This document shows positions 45,928 through 57,016 of a stretch of 64,000 nt of DNA, one piece after another; within the stretch, counting starts at the first letter, position 1; the number at the start of each line of letters is the position of its first letter. The DNA lies in assembly GCF_000149955.1 (NCBI RefSeq), contig NC_030992.1, forward strand, positions 3,426,850-3,490,849, read 5' to 3'. The stretch is from Fusarium oxysporum f. sp. lycopersici 4287. Its lineage: Eukaryota > Ascomycota > Sordariomycetes > Hypocreales > Nectriaceae. The notes under the pieces are model-generated. The model ran no database searches. It worked only from the letters and a program-made list of their open reading frames with translations, and was not told the origin of the DNA. Position numbers and translations under genes: made by a program.

Positions 45928-46569
45928 TTACTGGTTGGGCTCACCCAGGAACTGCTTCACGTATTCCTGTCGGTGCTCGTTCTTGTCGACATCGGGGCCT
46001 CGGTTCAGAGGTGTCCACTTGGGGTCCTCCTTGAACAGTCTCATGGCATGGACATACTGTGATCGTCAGCTTTTTTTTTTTTTTTTGGTATGCAGTTAAG
46101 TATCTCTGTTGACTTACGTTGCTCTCATCAGTGGTGAAGCGGTGGTAAATACCAGGAGGTAGAATAAGAAGGTCATCCTTCTCGAGCAAAACGCGCACCC
46201 AGTCGTCGTCTTTGCTTCGGACGTCAAAGTATCCACGGCCACCACGAATATATCGAATCTCCTCGTCCTCGTGCAAGTGCTCGGCGAAGAAGGACTTGAC
46301 CTTGGTTTCGTAGATGTCACCCATGGCTTGGGGAGAGACAGTGATCTCGTCGCGGTTCTTGTAGCCACGCTCCTTGGCCAGGTTGTCGACCGACTCGAGC
46401 TCAGGGAGATGGTAGTAGTAGACACCGATGTTCATGAGATCGTCAACACTGACGGGCATGCCCGAGTTATGAGGGAGGCGCTGGTCGCCCTGTAACTTTT
46501 TGTTAGTTGGATCGTTCAGCAATGAGAGGTTATGCTCACAGGAAGGCCGTCGTAAAAGTAAGCTCGCAT
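45928..46569 (-). CDS. ADI1: Acireductone dioxygenase (methionine salvage)
   Basis: Exons 46569-46540, 46489-46118 and 46056-45928 give 176 residues, the usual size. [17 protein letters not shown] is the standard start. The metal ligands are in [11 protein letters not shown] (HxHxxxE) and the later His of [20 protein letters not shown] completes the cupin. With Fe(II) it converts acireductone to the 2-keto precursor of methionine plus formate. The C-terminal exon reads [19 protein letters not shown]. Intron 2 contains a run of 16 A in the sense strand (46071-46086), just upstream of the acceptor. Confidence 0.95.
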
Positions 46570-47251
46570 GGTTAATAATTTAGGCCACGGATATAGAGAC
46601 TATTCAGTAAGAGAGAAGTACGGTACGGTAAAATGGTATTGCAAGACCAAAAGTGTCAGCAGGTGGAAGCTCTTTTCGAAGCTTTGAAATGGCCGGGGTC
46701 CCAAGCTGTTTATGTACATTTTACAGCGTCCCAATGGTTCCATGGCGGGGTCAACCATGGAATGCCCGGCGAAAGGCTAGCGACGTCAGCGCATCAGCGC
46801 TACACCAAAACGTAAAAGGTAAAGGTCCAGAGTCCCTGTTGCGCTGACATCACAAACACACGCCTTCAAAGGCCGAGCCCTCGATGGACCAGCTCGTAAA
46901 TCAACCCAGAGGTTATGTAGGACTTGTGTCTTATTTGGTGTCCACTCGAACTACAGTGGACGGACGGTACTAGCGCTTGCGTGCACTGATACAAATTTAC
47001 TATCATATCATGAGATAGCATCATGATACCTATGTAAACCACAAATGACCACCAGTTTTACCGGATGCTCAAGGGCTATTGTTCATTCCAATCTGACAAC
47101 GCCATAATAAATCAACGCTATCGGCAATACATCTGTCCGGTGCCATGCTTCCAAAACATACCAATCCTGAACGCCAATTCATAGCAAATATTGAGCATAA
47201 TGGCTCTATTGTTCCTTGCTGAAACGAATCTCCTTCTCTGTCGTTGACCCT
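46570..47251. other. Intergenic, no gene seen
   Basis: Promoter of the dioxygenase gene and 3' flank of the derlin gene. Confidence 0.5.
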
Positions 47252-48074
47252 TTAAAGGTCTCGGGGCGCAGCTTCTCGAGCCCCGGCAACCATGATGTCG
47301 TTTGTACTATCATCCGCGTCAACTCGAGGTCGAGCCTCAAACAGACGCCTCCACCAGTTAGGAGGGTCAAGGGGGCGAGAACCGTTGTGCAGAGGAGGGT
47401 AAACGTCAGAAAAGAAATACCAAACATGTCCAATAACGACACCCATGATCTCATCCTTGGGGATAGTGCCGTGCAACACAAGGCTGAAACCCATCAACAC
47501 CCAGGGCAAGTAGGGCGCGGTGAACACAAGTAAGCCGAGGAAGCTCAGTCTAGTCTCTGGGTTGCGTCGGGACCATATGTAGACCAGCGTCGAGGAGAGC
47601 GGGTGACCGAGGAATGGCATGGAAACAAGGGGCGACAGAGCGATCAAGGAGGCCATTGAATAAAGTAGGAGCCACGAGAAATGAGCAGGCGATCGACCCG
47701 ATGACTCCTCTAGAAGGCGCGCATATCGTTGAAGGAAGTAGACGTGGAACAGTAGATCGAGCGAGAAGGGGCCAAAGTAGAGAAACGTTGTCAAGAGTCG
47801 CCAGTACTGTAAGGGGGTGCAATGTCAGCATAAGCGTTCGCATGTCAAATCGTTTATCGTAAAAACAAACCAATGAGTAGTCTGGAAGAATACGAACCTG
47901 TGACTTCACGAATACCGCGCGAAAGCTGTAGAATAGTTGGAAAGGAGTGACCATCTGGCATTGAACCAGGGCACTAGTCAGAATGGTAGCGGTTGTCCAC
48001 CAACGGGTGCATGTTGGCATCTCCCAGAACCATTGTTCGAGAGGCAGTCGGCCTCCATCCATGACTTGATCCAT
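47252..48074 (-). CDS. DER1: Derlin (ER-associated degradation channel component)
   Basis: Exons 48074-47898 and 47806-47252 (91-nt intron, phase 0) give 243 residues. LEQWFWEMPTCTRWWTTATI is the conserved N-terminal derlin block. YWRLLTTFLYFGPFSLDLLFHVYFL with the YxRxLE-type RYARLLEE follows. VIGHVWYFFSDVYPP is the typical end of the membrane domain (GxxxW-like). The protein helps retrotranslocate misfolded proteins from the ER for Cdc48 and proteasome degradation. An in-frame Met five codons downstream (MDGGRLP) is an alternative start. Confidence 0.93.
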
Positions 48075-48761
48075 CGGTGAGACTTTTACGCAGTGCTATG
48101 TTGATTGGAATATCTTCCTTTCGGTGATGCTGTAGCTGAGTGGGAACAGCCAAGTGATGATCGGAGGTTGGCTATGTATGAGCAAGGTAGTCGAGTAATG
48201 GGATTTATTTCATAAAACGGAAGGAGTAGAGGTCGAGTTTATGTATCAGGCAACACCAACGACTCTTATTAAGAGCAAGGCGTCAGATGCTGTAAAAGTC
48301 TAGGCATGTAAAGTTGTTGTTGAACTGAAAGATGACGGAATAGGACGAGCCACGTTGAGAGACTGACGGGTACCGGTAACTTAGGTGCGTCCAGGGACCC
48401 CCACCATTCCGTCCGGGAATACGTACCTCGCTTGGCCATGCTAGAAGTGGCGGTGCGGATATGTGGCCGTGCATCAGGTTCATGACAGTGGCTGGAAATC
48501 AATTAAATAAAATCGCGGGGCTGGGGGAAGGCGCGCTCACACGATCCCCATAATCGCGGTGGTCCTTCCCACCTTGCGATTCCACCACCAACACTCTCGC
48601 TTCTCTCCTACAACCTCCTTTTAACGAGAATTGTATTGATCGAACTCGAGCGTTTTGTGCAAGACATTTGCTTCACTCCTTTTCCGCATGTTGCTGTCTT
48701 TGCTGTAAAGCTCTTCTAGCTAGTACACGACACTCTTTGTTCTTTCTTCACGCTCCTTTCA
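48075..48761. other. Divergent promoter between DER1 and CENH3
   Basis: No credible ORF. A pyrimidine-rich leader occurs at 48600-48761. Confidence 0.55.
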
Positions 48762-49282
48762 ATGCCTCCCAGGAAATCTAAAGCCTCCGGCGCGGGCAAG
48801 TCGCGGCCGAGTGACGTTCAAGGTATGGATTCTCAGAAACTCATATTTGACGTAGTATCTTTTTTAACTTACAATGATATTAGCTGGCGATCCTGTTCCC
48901 GTTCGCGCAAAGCGTCGATACCGTCCTGGCACAGTCGCTCTTCGCGAAATTCGACATTACCAAAGCGGCACGAAACTGCTCCTCCGAAAGCTCCCATTTG
49001 CGCGCCTTGTCAGTTGCTCGATGCCCTTAGATTTCGCTCAATTGGAAACTAACACTGGACCAACAGGTTCGAGAAATCGCTTTGACGATGCGCCCACGAG
49101 ACGAAGGCTTGCGCTGGCAAAGCCAAGCCATCATGGCACTGCAAGAAGCTGCTGAAGCCTACATGGTGCATCTGTTCGAAGATACCAACCTATGCGCAAT
49201 CCACGCCAAGCGTGTCACAATCATGCAGAAGGATATTCAACTAGCAAGGAGGATACGCGGTATCTGGGGTGGACTGGGTTAG
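48762..49282 (+). CDS. CENH3: Centromeric histone H3 variant (CENP-A/Cse4)
   Basis: Exons 48762-48822, 48884-49008 and 49067-49282 give 133 residues. The histone fold [50 protein letters not shown] and [19 protein letters not shown] is H3. It is the centromeric variant because loop 1 is lengthened ([15 protein letters not shown]) and the C-terminus is [10 protein letters not shown] instead of RIRGERS. The N-terminal tail has only about 33 residues, is rich in Lys, Arg and Ser, and lacks the H3 ARTKQ and ARKS sites. It replaces H3 in centromeric nucleosomes and seeds the kinetochore. The splice phases (1, 0) and the joined sequence RLVREIA support the model. Confidence 0.96.
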
Positions 49283-49785
49283 AGAACGGATTTACGGAAA
49301 CAACATGTGAAAAATAAATGAAAAAAGAGTCAAGGATCGGGATGGTTACTCACGAGACTTTGGTTTTGGGATTATGGATGGCGTCGGGGCGCTTCGAGAT
49401 ATACCTGCTGGCCTTTTGTGTTGGCTGATTTACTTTGCTTTCTTCCTTCCTACTACTTGGAGGGTTTCATTGGCTTCGATACCCGAAGCTGGCAGAAAGA
49501 GCCCTTTCCGGTAAATGTAATATTTGCGGTCAATCAATTGTCATCTTAAAATTTGTTACCGAGGTACTACGAACTCTTTTGTGTCATGTTCAAGGGAGCT
49601 GGATATTCTTTGTTCTCCCCACGCTGACCAGTCATTGGCTGAGAGCTCATGATTGTTAGGCTGTCACTGACGTAATAAGCAATTCAGACTCGAGCTCCCT
49701 CTAGCTCTCGACCTACACTTAAAACTTTCCTTTCCCAATTACATATCATCAATTGGCTATATCATTCTCAAAACGAGCTATTTCC
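49283..49785. other. Intergenic between CENH3 and the FUN14-like gene
   Basis: No gene seen. Promoter of the downstream gene. Confidence 0.5.
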
Positions 49786-50334
49786 ATGAACATGCATCGA
49801 GCCTTCAACTCTCGAGTAGCCTTCCGGGCCATGAGCCGAGGCATTGCCCCTGCGACTTGCGTAGGAGCTTTCATTGCAACTCGACCCGTCATCCGTTGTG
49901 ATGCCCCGACACTTGCTACAGGGCCTCCTCCACGCCGACGTCCTCTAGAGGTTTCGCCTGATACGGTTCGTCAGCTTTCTAGTGGAAGTGTTGCTGGTTG
50001 GTCATCCTCACCTTGTGTCATATGAATCTAAGCTCATAGTCTGTCTCAAGGATTTGGAATCGGCGTTGTAGTAGCCCTCTTTTCCCGCACCCTCGCACTT
50101 CTCACTGGATTAATTGCCTTTTCTATTCATGTAAGTCACCCTCTACCAATAGGCTCACTCAATGTCGTCTCACGTATTCAGGTCGCATCTCGCTGGGGTT
50201 TGGATATTCCTCGGATTCTTGGTATCGAGAAGCTCTTGAAGAATAGCCCGGTATGGAACAAGAGCAAGGAAAGGCCATTATTCACTGCGTCGTTTCTTGT
50301 AACATTCATCCTAGCTACCTTCGTACGTCTATAG
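49786..50334 (+). CDS. Probable FUN14-family mitochondrial outer membrane protein
   Basis: Exons 49786-49996, 50051-50130 and 50182-50334 give 147 residues. The first ATG opens a basic, Arg-rich, Ala-rich leader (MNMHRAFNSRVAFRAMSRG) of mitochondrial type. The core SGSVAGFGIGVVVALFSRTL, followed by ALLTGLIAFSIHVASRWG, is a Gly-rich hairpin of two membrane helices as in FUN14 proteins. A further hydrophobic stretch (FTASFLVTFILATF) ends the protein. The human relative FUNDC1 is a mitophagy receptor; in fungi the role is not settled to my knowledge. Intron 1 ends in AAG and intron 2 in CAG. It runs tail to tail into aminopeptidase P with 25 bases between the stop codons. Confidence 0.7.
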
Positions 50335-50359
50335 TATTGCTCAGGCCGATTCCGTTACT

Positions 50360-52513
50360 TCACTCAATGTGCTGGGTCTCCCTCTTGAGCCAGGCCAATG
50401 TCACATTGTCTCCCTCGAAATATTCTTGCGTCTTCTCCAGAACCTTTGCGTTGTAAGTGTTGAGCCACTCCTTCTCTTCAGACGTGAGTAGCGTTGTGTC
50501 GATCAGGTTCCGGCAGTACGGCACAAGCGTCACGTACTCGAAGCCCAAGAACGGCTTGTCACCAAAGGAGTGCTTGGCTTTGACCTCCTTGACGAGAACC
50601 ATGTTTTCTATTCGGATGCCGTACTTCCCATCTTCGTAATAGCCGGGCTCGTTTGACAGCACATTTCCTGGAGCCAGTGCTACTTCAGCATATTGGACAC
50701 GAGTGCCAATACCAATGGGTCCTTCATGGACATTCAGGAATGAACCAACTCCGTGTCCGGTACCATGCCTGTAGTCCAACCCGTTTTTCTATAGTCTTTG
50801 TTAGAGGTCACACTTCATAAGTTGCTGCTAATAACATACCCAAAGATGTTGTCTTGCCAGACTATCGAGTGCAAAGCCTGTGGTTCCCTTAGGGAAAATG
50901 GCTTGATCCAAAGAGATGTGACCTTTCAAAACTAAAGTGTACGCCTCCCTCTCTGCATCTGTAGGCTTTCCAAAGTGCAAGGTACGAGTGGTGTCCGTGG
51001 TACCATCGCGGTATTGTGCTCCTGAATCACAAAGGTAGATAGCTTCAGGGTCGATAGTGGCACAGTTGCCACGCTCAGGGCCGTAGTGAATGATTGCAGC
51101 GCTACATTTGATGGTCAGTGAAAGCTCGCAACGCTTAATGGTCAAGTATCATGAATCTCTCTTATGTCGCTTTGAATCGAACTTACTTTGCACCGGTAGA
51201 GGAGATGGTGGGGAATGAGAGGCCGACAAAGTCCTTCTTTTCTTTTCGATGCTCTTCAAGTTTGTCGGCCGCTTGAACCTCGTCAATTGTGGCCTTCTTG
51301 TTTACAAGCTGGTCCTCAAGCCAGGCAAAATACTGGATGAGTGCAGCGCCATCTCTCACATGACAATCCCTCATACCCTTCAATTCAGCCTCAGTCTTGA
51401 TGGCCTTGGCATCGCCAATTAGACTTCTGATTTCATCGACCGAAGAGTCTCCTCCCAGAGCACGCTTAAGTGCCCATGAGCCCTTGTTGGAAATGAGAAA
51501 GTTGCCAGTAGGAACCTTGTCGCCGGACTTGCTCTTTTCAGCATGAGCGGCGTGCAGTGCCTGGGCATCGTCGAAGATAGCTTCGTATGGCTTGATGTCG
51601 ACTTTGTTCGAGGTGAGGTGCGAGCGGCACTTGTCGTCCAGCTTGGCTTCGTCGATGTAAAGCTTAGCAGCATCAGGGGTAACAGTAGCATACGCGAAGA
51701 AGACGGGGTTGTAAGGGATATCGTTACCGCGCAAATTGAACAGCCAGGCGATCTCATCCAGCATGGATACTAAGAAACCAGGGGAGTGCTTCTTTTCCAG
51801 CTCCTGGCGGACCTTGGTGAGCTTATTCAGGACAGACTCTCCTGCAAGCTCGTCAGGCTGGATGATAACTTGTTCCGAGGGACGAGAAGGACGCTCATCT
51901 CCCCATACCAGATCGACAAGGTTTCCATCAACAGGTACAAGCTCAGCTCCGCCATTCTTTCGGATTTTTTCGGCAAGGTTCTTGGCAGTTGAACCGGAGA
52001 TGAGTGTTGGGTCAACGCCAACATTCTTTCCACCAGAAGACTGCTCAGCAGACCAGTCTTGCCATGTAGGAACGTCTTGGAGGCCTTGTTTAAGAAGTGT
52101 CCAGTTGCTATCGAGTTGAGATGTGGCCTGGTTGAAGTAACGACCGTCAGTAGCAAGAGCAGCAGACTCAAGTGTAACAACAGCACATCCAGCAGAACCA
52201 GTGAACCCAGAGATGTAAGCACGTCTGGCATCACAATCTGCGATATATTCAGACGAGTGGCTATCCTCAGAAGGGACAACTATAAGCCATTGTTAGTACT
52301 GCAGTAGTGAATAGCAGGTGTAGATCATGAAATCTCACTGTAAATATGAACATTGCGCTCCTTCATCAAGCCTCTCAGGCGGGTGAGCCTGGAGGTAGTG
52401 TCGAGCTTGGTCATTGTTTCAGATGAAATCCAACGGCGAGAGGATAGGCGTGAAGCTGCGGCTAATCGTCGTGGAGCTGAACGGAGGAGTGAAGTCGCAG
52501 TCTGGAAAAGCAT
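50360..52513 (-). CDS. AMPP: Xaa-Pro aminopeptidase P (M24B)
   Basis: Exons 52513-52339, 52279-51187, 51101-50840 and 50788-50360 give 652 residues. The creatinase-like N-terminal domains read [29 protein letters not shown] and [16 protein letters not shown]. The catalytic pita-bread domain has metal ligands in [55 protein letters not shown] and [15 protein letters not shown]. It cleaves the first residue from peptides with Pro in second place, using two metal ions. The first ATG adds a basic presequence ([20 protein letters not shown]). The internal Met at 52414 ([10 protein letters not shown]) matches the usual cytosolic start, so two localisations are possible. Confidence 0.95.
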
Positions 52514-53894
52514 TGACAATCAGACGCAGGCAACAGGACACCTCGAATGGGGATAAATACACTCAAGGCTTGAAGATAAGCAATAGAGCGAACTGGGAGC
52601 TCAGGACTCAAGGTCTTCACAGATAAGAGTCAGTACAGGGTCGGTGACAAGAGATATCTTAATCTTTGAGAGGCGGCTGGTGAGATATGATGAGAGCAAT
52701 CTGAGAACTCAGAAGGACAATTCGACAAAGGCTGGAAACATTCACACAAGAGTGAGGTTTGAGTATCACGGGGAAGCGTAATTATGAGGAGGACAGCTAA
52801 TGAGGGGCTTGGGGATGGAGTCATGACCCAGATAAGTTGCATGCTTTGGACGATCTTTTGTTGGTTTGGCTCACTTACCTTGAGAGTGCAAGTCGAATTG
52901 ATGTTGCACAGGGAGGAAATCCCGCAAACACAATTACCCACGAACAAAAAAAAAAGACACTGATGAAGTTATCCTCAGTTGCAGAGAGTCGAGCTCTGAA
53001 ATCAAAGGTCGATGAGTTTCTCGTCACGAGAGCAGGGAAGTGCCCGTTGGTGTCAACCAAGTACGTACCCGCCTTGGTACCTTCCTCCATGAGTGCGGGC
53101 AAGTGCAAGCGTGGGATGAATGGCGGGGCAGGAGCGGATCTTTGGAATGACCGCTACCCCGAAGCAAGCCGCACCCCAGACTGAAGGCATTCAGTTCGTC
53201 ACTATTAATGTGTTGGCGCTATTAGTAGGGGATATATTCCAGGCGAAAGTCCCAGTTAATGGATCTGGGAACAATCAGAGACAGGGAATGGTGTGTTGTA
53301 TGAAAGCTTGGCCTTACTACGTCAATCCGTTTCAGTTCCTTGAGTGTTGGTTTGGCCCTACACAAGATGGTTGTATCTATTCCTCAGGATGTGTCTCGGT
53401 AGTTCACTCTTCCAATATCAAGAATCAATTGATACGTTGTATCAACAAAGTTGAACCAACGCTCAAAGTTGTATTTAAGTCTAATCTCGCGTATGGTTTA
53501 CGTTCCAAAGAAACAGGAGGGAATTCTCTCTTCTCCTTCGCCAAATCCCATTCGATCGAGGTTGTTCCATTTTGATACAGGCGCCATAGATACGGCGAGA
53601 TCAATCTGTCTCTAGATCAGAGGTGCCTCTGTTTGATTCGACTGTATACGTCAAGCTATGATCCCATCATCTGTTGTAAGACCATTCGTCCGTTCAATAT
53701 ATCTTCAATCCTCGCTCTGATAACGCCAAAACTTAGACACAATGCCGGTATACCTTAACCCCTAGACAATGAAAACCGTCCCGCCAAATATCACGTTCCG
53801 TTGATGCCGCCTGGGAATTGATGGCAGTTAAAAAGCTATGCAGAAGAGGTGCAGTAAGAACGCCGAACGAATAATCACTCCATGACATCAAGTC
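52514..53894. other. Intergenic 1.4 kb, no gene recognised
   Basis: One plus ORF of 151 codons (53120-53575) begins with ATG but shows no domain or intron structure. Otherwise nothing. Confidence 0.5.
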
Positions 53895-55058
53895 TTATGA
53901 GAACAAACGCTGGTCCGCTCCTGGCGATCCAGTGCTCAAGTCCAGCTTGAGAATACGCCGAAGATCGTTTTCCATAGCTTGGAGGTTGTTTGAGCGGCCA
54001 TCGCAAGGAGCCGGGACACTAGGACCACTCCTAGCATAGTTGTAGTGTTGAGCAGGGGGTGCGGGTGCGGGTGCAGGTGCAGGTACAAATCCAGTAGGGG
54101 CAGATTGAGAGACATTTGTTCCGTTTCCGATAAATAGGAATTTCTTTAGGGCCTCAGTAGGATCTTCAGGTACAGCGTTGGGTTTCGGCTGGGTGGCGGA
54201 TAGATCAGCAGGAGATCGAGCAGAGTTAGAGCGAGCAGCCTTAATGCGCTCTTGATAAGGTGTCGAAAACGCCGGCCCCATGGGACGGCCTGGAGTTCCG
54301 TCCAGCTCAACACTGTCGATGCCACCAGACTGGAAGCGTGTTTGGGTGCGGGCTGTCTGAGGGAGAGTTGCTGGCTTTGGGATACTACCAGGCCCAAAGG
54401 GAGACTGGGCAGAGGGTGATTCAGTGACGAGGCCTGAAGGGCGGAAGCTGCTAGTGCTTTCGCTGCGTTGACGTTCCTTCTCTTGACGGTGGGCGCGAAA
54501 CATGAAATCGAGCGGAGATTCCTGGACACCCGATGCACTCTGGCGCAAAGGAGTTGGCGCTTCGGTATCGGTAGGTGGCGAGGGTTCCTGTAGGATATCT
54601 CGAGATGTCTTGCTGACGCTAGGCGACTCGGTTACCGAACGAGAGACAAAACTGGGAAGAGGCAAGGCAGATGGCGCAGGAGATGCATGGAAAGTGGCTC
54701 CAGCGAATGCAGAAACCGACTTCATGGATGAAGATTGAGGCGGTGGAGTGTGACGACCAGGTCGAGCAGACTCGGGTGAGTGAGGGCCATTCTTCCCACG
54801 ATGTTTGTTGTTGTTATTGTTATTATTGTTTGCATTCCTAGGTCGCTGTTTCGAATTGGTATGGCTCAGTTGCGCATGAGGAGAATCGGTACCAGCTCCC
54901 TTCTGAGGAGTTCGTGGAGCGCGATCGTAACGTGCGGGATCGATTGAGGCGACATCATTCTCGGAGGCGTAAGCCTTCTGAGCAGCAGGACGGCCATTGC
55001 CGCGACCGTTACGACGGCGGGCGGGAGTGGTTGTAGGCTGAGATGGGGTCTCACTCAT
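53895..55058 (-). CDS. Low-complexity protein with PNRC/Edc-type Dcp1-binding motif
   Basis: A single exon of 387 residues, start ATG at 55058. An RG-rich N-terminus (ARRRNGRGNGRPA) and a poly-Asn run (eight N) precede the motif FAGATFHASPAPSALPLPSF (residues about 117-136). This matches the pattern YAGxxFxxxPxPxxLPxPxF of PNRC proteins and yeast Edc1/Edc2, which bind Dcp1 and activate mRNA decapping. Later come SPLDFMFRAHRQEKERQR, a likely short helix, and DPTEALKKFLFIG and NNLQAMENDLRRILKLDL near the end. The rest is Ser/Pro/Thr-rich and probably disordered. A decapping role is inference from the motif. A P-body-type scaffold is the main alternative. Confidence 0.8.
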   Translation of the reverse strand: MSETPSQPTTTPARRRNGRGNGRPAAQKAYASENDVASIDPARYDRAPRTPQKGAGTDSPHAQLSHTNSKQRPRNANNNNNNNNKHRGKNGPHSPESARPGRHTPPPQSSSMKSVSAFAGATFHASPAPSALPLPSFVSRSVTESPSVSKTSRDILQEPSPPTDTEAPTPLRQSASGVQESPLDFMFRAHRQEKERQRSESTSSFRPSGLVTESPSAQSPFGPGSIPKPATLPQTARTQTRFQSGGIDSVELDGTPGRPMGPAFSTPYQERIKAARSNSARSPADLSATQPKPNAVPEDPTEALKKFLFIGNGTNVSQSAPTGFVPAPAPAPAPPAQHYNYARSGPSVPAPCDGRSNNLQAMENDLRRILKLDLSTGSPGADQRLFS

Positions 55059-56353
55059 TTCGTCTGTGGTGACAGGTTGAATCGATCAAACACGAGAGAA
55101 AACACGGGATGAGAGTCGGCTGAGGCTAAGACTGAGACTAGACAACAATCAAGTCGAATATGCGATGTCCCGTAGTTATTTGGTGTGCAGCTGGTTGATT
55201 GATTGATTGATTGATTGATTGAATCGTTCGTTGGTATCTGGCTATGCGACAGCGCCAAAGAGGACTCCAAAAGATCGGGCCGGATTAAGATGGTGGTGGG
55301 GTGTATGAAAGAGAATATAAAATCGAGGCAGGTGTTACGATTGAGCATAAAGCAACTACTGTTCTGGTGAAGAGAGAGTCGACTAATCTGACCATGGCTG
55401 TACTGTAGGAGAAAGTGTGATGTGGATGATTCAAGATCAAGTAATGAGGGGAACAACAAAAGAAGTGAAGGGCGGAAGCGTCTGGGTTAATAAGAGTCAG
55501 GTCAGTCCCGTCAGGTTAAGCGCAGTGCGAGCCCGGTCCAAGCAATGACGCGGGCGGATTCTAGGCATTGCCAGCACAAAGAGTGGGTCAGCCTCTAGGT
55601 TCAGCGCCTGAAGCGGATCAGATGTCACATCTCACAGCCTTGTTTTTCGAGCAAGAGAACCTTACTATTATTTGAGTCATGTATTCGAAGTAACGAAAAG
55701 GTTTTAAATTATGTTTAAAATGCAAAGTACCTGATACAAGACTTAAGGCAGTAAAAAAGAGTATATCATGTGTGAGACTTCTATGTTTCGTTTCTAGCGA
55801 AAGTCTCATCACGACTGATAAGCGATAGGGCCTCTGTGATCGACCCCGCCCCGCCACTCTCCCGCCGGACGCAGCCTGAATTAGGTGAGGTGACCTAAGG
55901 CTTGAACTCCTCCAGCTGCCTGTCCGCCTGCCCGCCTACCTAGAGGAGCTCTGCGGCATCCGAAGCCTTTAGAGCAGAGGTTCAGAGCCGCATCATCACT
56001 TGCTCAGAACCAAATTCACTGTGAGTCCCCTCGCCTTCTTCGCAACTGCACCATCAAGGTACTTTTTCTTTACAAAAGCAAACCGTGCCCGAAGCTGTTT
56101 ATTCATCCTCTTCTCATTGCTGACAATTACAAGCATTCACAACTCTAGACATATTGATCTGTCGAACAAACGATATCCGTACGTCTCCTTACCTTCAAAC
56201 CGAAACTGCGCGCTACATGTCCCATTTTCCGTCCATGAAGATTACCGACATATGAATAATTCTGACTGCTTCTAGCCAACCAGTGTAACTTGGTAACAGT
56301 CAACGAAACCAACCATAGCGTGGTGTTGCAGGTCGACCAGCACAGCGCGAAAC
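55059..56353. other. Divergent intergenic region, 1.3 kb
   Basis: Between the PNRC-motif gene and RBX1. It contains the tetramer repeat at 55194-55221 and a pyrimidine-rich stretch before RBX1. ORFs here are short and featureless. Confidence 0.55.
55194..55221. repeat. TTGA tetranucleotide microsatellite
   Basis: About seven perfect TTGA (TCAA on the other strand) units in the 5' region of the PNRC-motif gene. Confidence 0.9.
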
Positions 56354-56867
56354 ATGGCCGACGTTGAGATGAGCGATGCGCCCGTCGCTAAGAAGGGCGA
56401 GGGCTCCGGCAGCAAGAGTGTCGAGGGAAAGAAGAAATTTGAGGTCAAGAAGGTACAGAGTTGCCAGTTGTGAGCCTCCCGGAGTCATGCTGACCGGAAA
56501 CGAACAGTGGAATGCGGTCGCTCTTTGGGCATGGGACATCGTTGTTGACAACTGTGCCATCTGCCGAAACCACATCATGGATCTATGTATGTTTACTCGG
56601 ATTCTTGTTGTATATATATCACAAAGTGCTCACAAATCATTAGGCATCGAATGCCAGGCAAACCAAGCATCTGCGACAAGCGAAGAGTGCACCGTGGCCT
56701 GGGGGATATGCAACGTAAGACTGCAACGCGCCCTTTCTTTTCGTGTCATTCGGCTAACAGAGACACAGCATGCGTTCCACTTTCACTGTATTTCGAGATG
56801 GCTTAAGGCTCGATCTGTTTGTCCTTTGGACAACAGGGACTGGGAGTTCCAGAAGTACGGTCGATAA
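56354..56867 (+). CDS. RBX1: RING-box protein of SCF and other cullin ubiquitin ligases
   Basis: Exons 56354-56452, 56508-56586, 56644-56714 and 56769-56867 give 115 residues. The N-terminal strand [20 protein letters not shown] is the cullin-binding segment. The RING-H2 ligands are in [39 protein letters not shown] and [15 protein letters not shown]. It recruits the E2 to cullins and catalyses ubiquitin and NEDD8 transfer. All three intron phases (0, 1, 0) give the family sequence without gaps. Confidence 0.97.
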
Positions 56868-57016
56868 AGAGGATGCGGTCGACATATCCGAATATCATGG
56901 ATTATGAAGAAAAGAACAAAGCATCTGCAAGGAAACAGTATTATTGAGGTGTCATAATCGGCTTCGATAGGCTGTAGAGGTCATGACACAGCGAGGCCCA
57001 GTGCACGGTATACAAT

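Noticed and set aside
53120..53575. 151-codon plus ORF starting with ATG
   Set aside because: No recognisable domain, no neighbouring exon signals, and sequence composition like the intergenic flanks.
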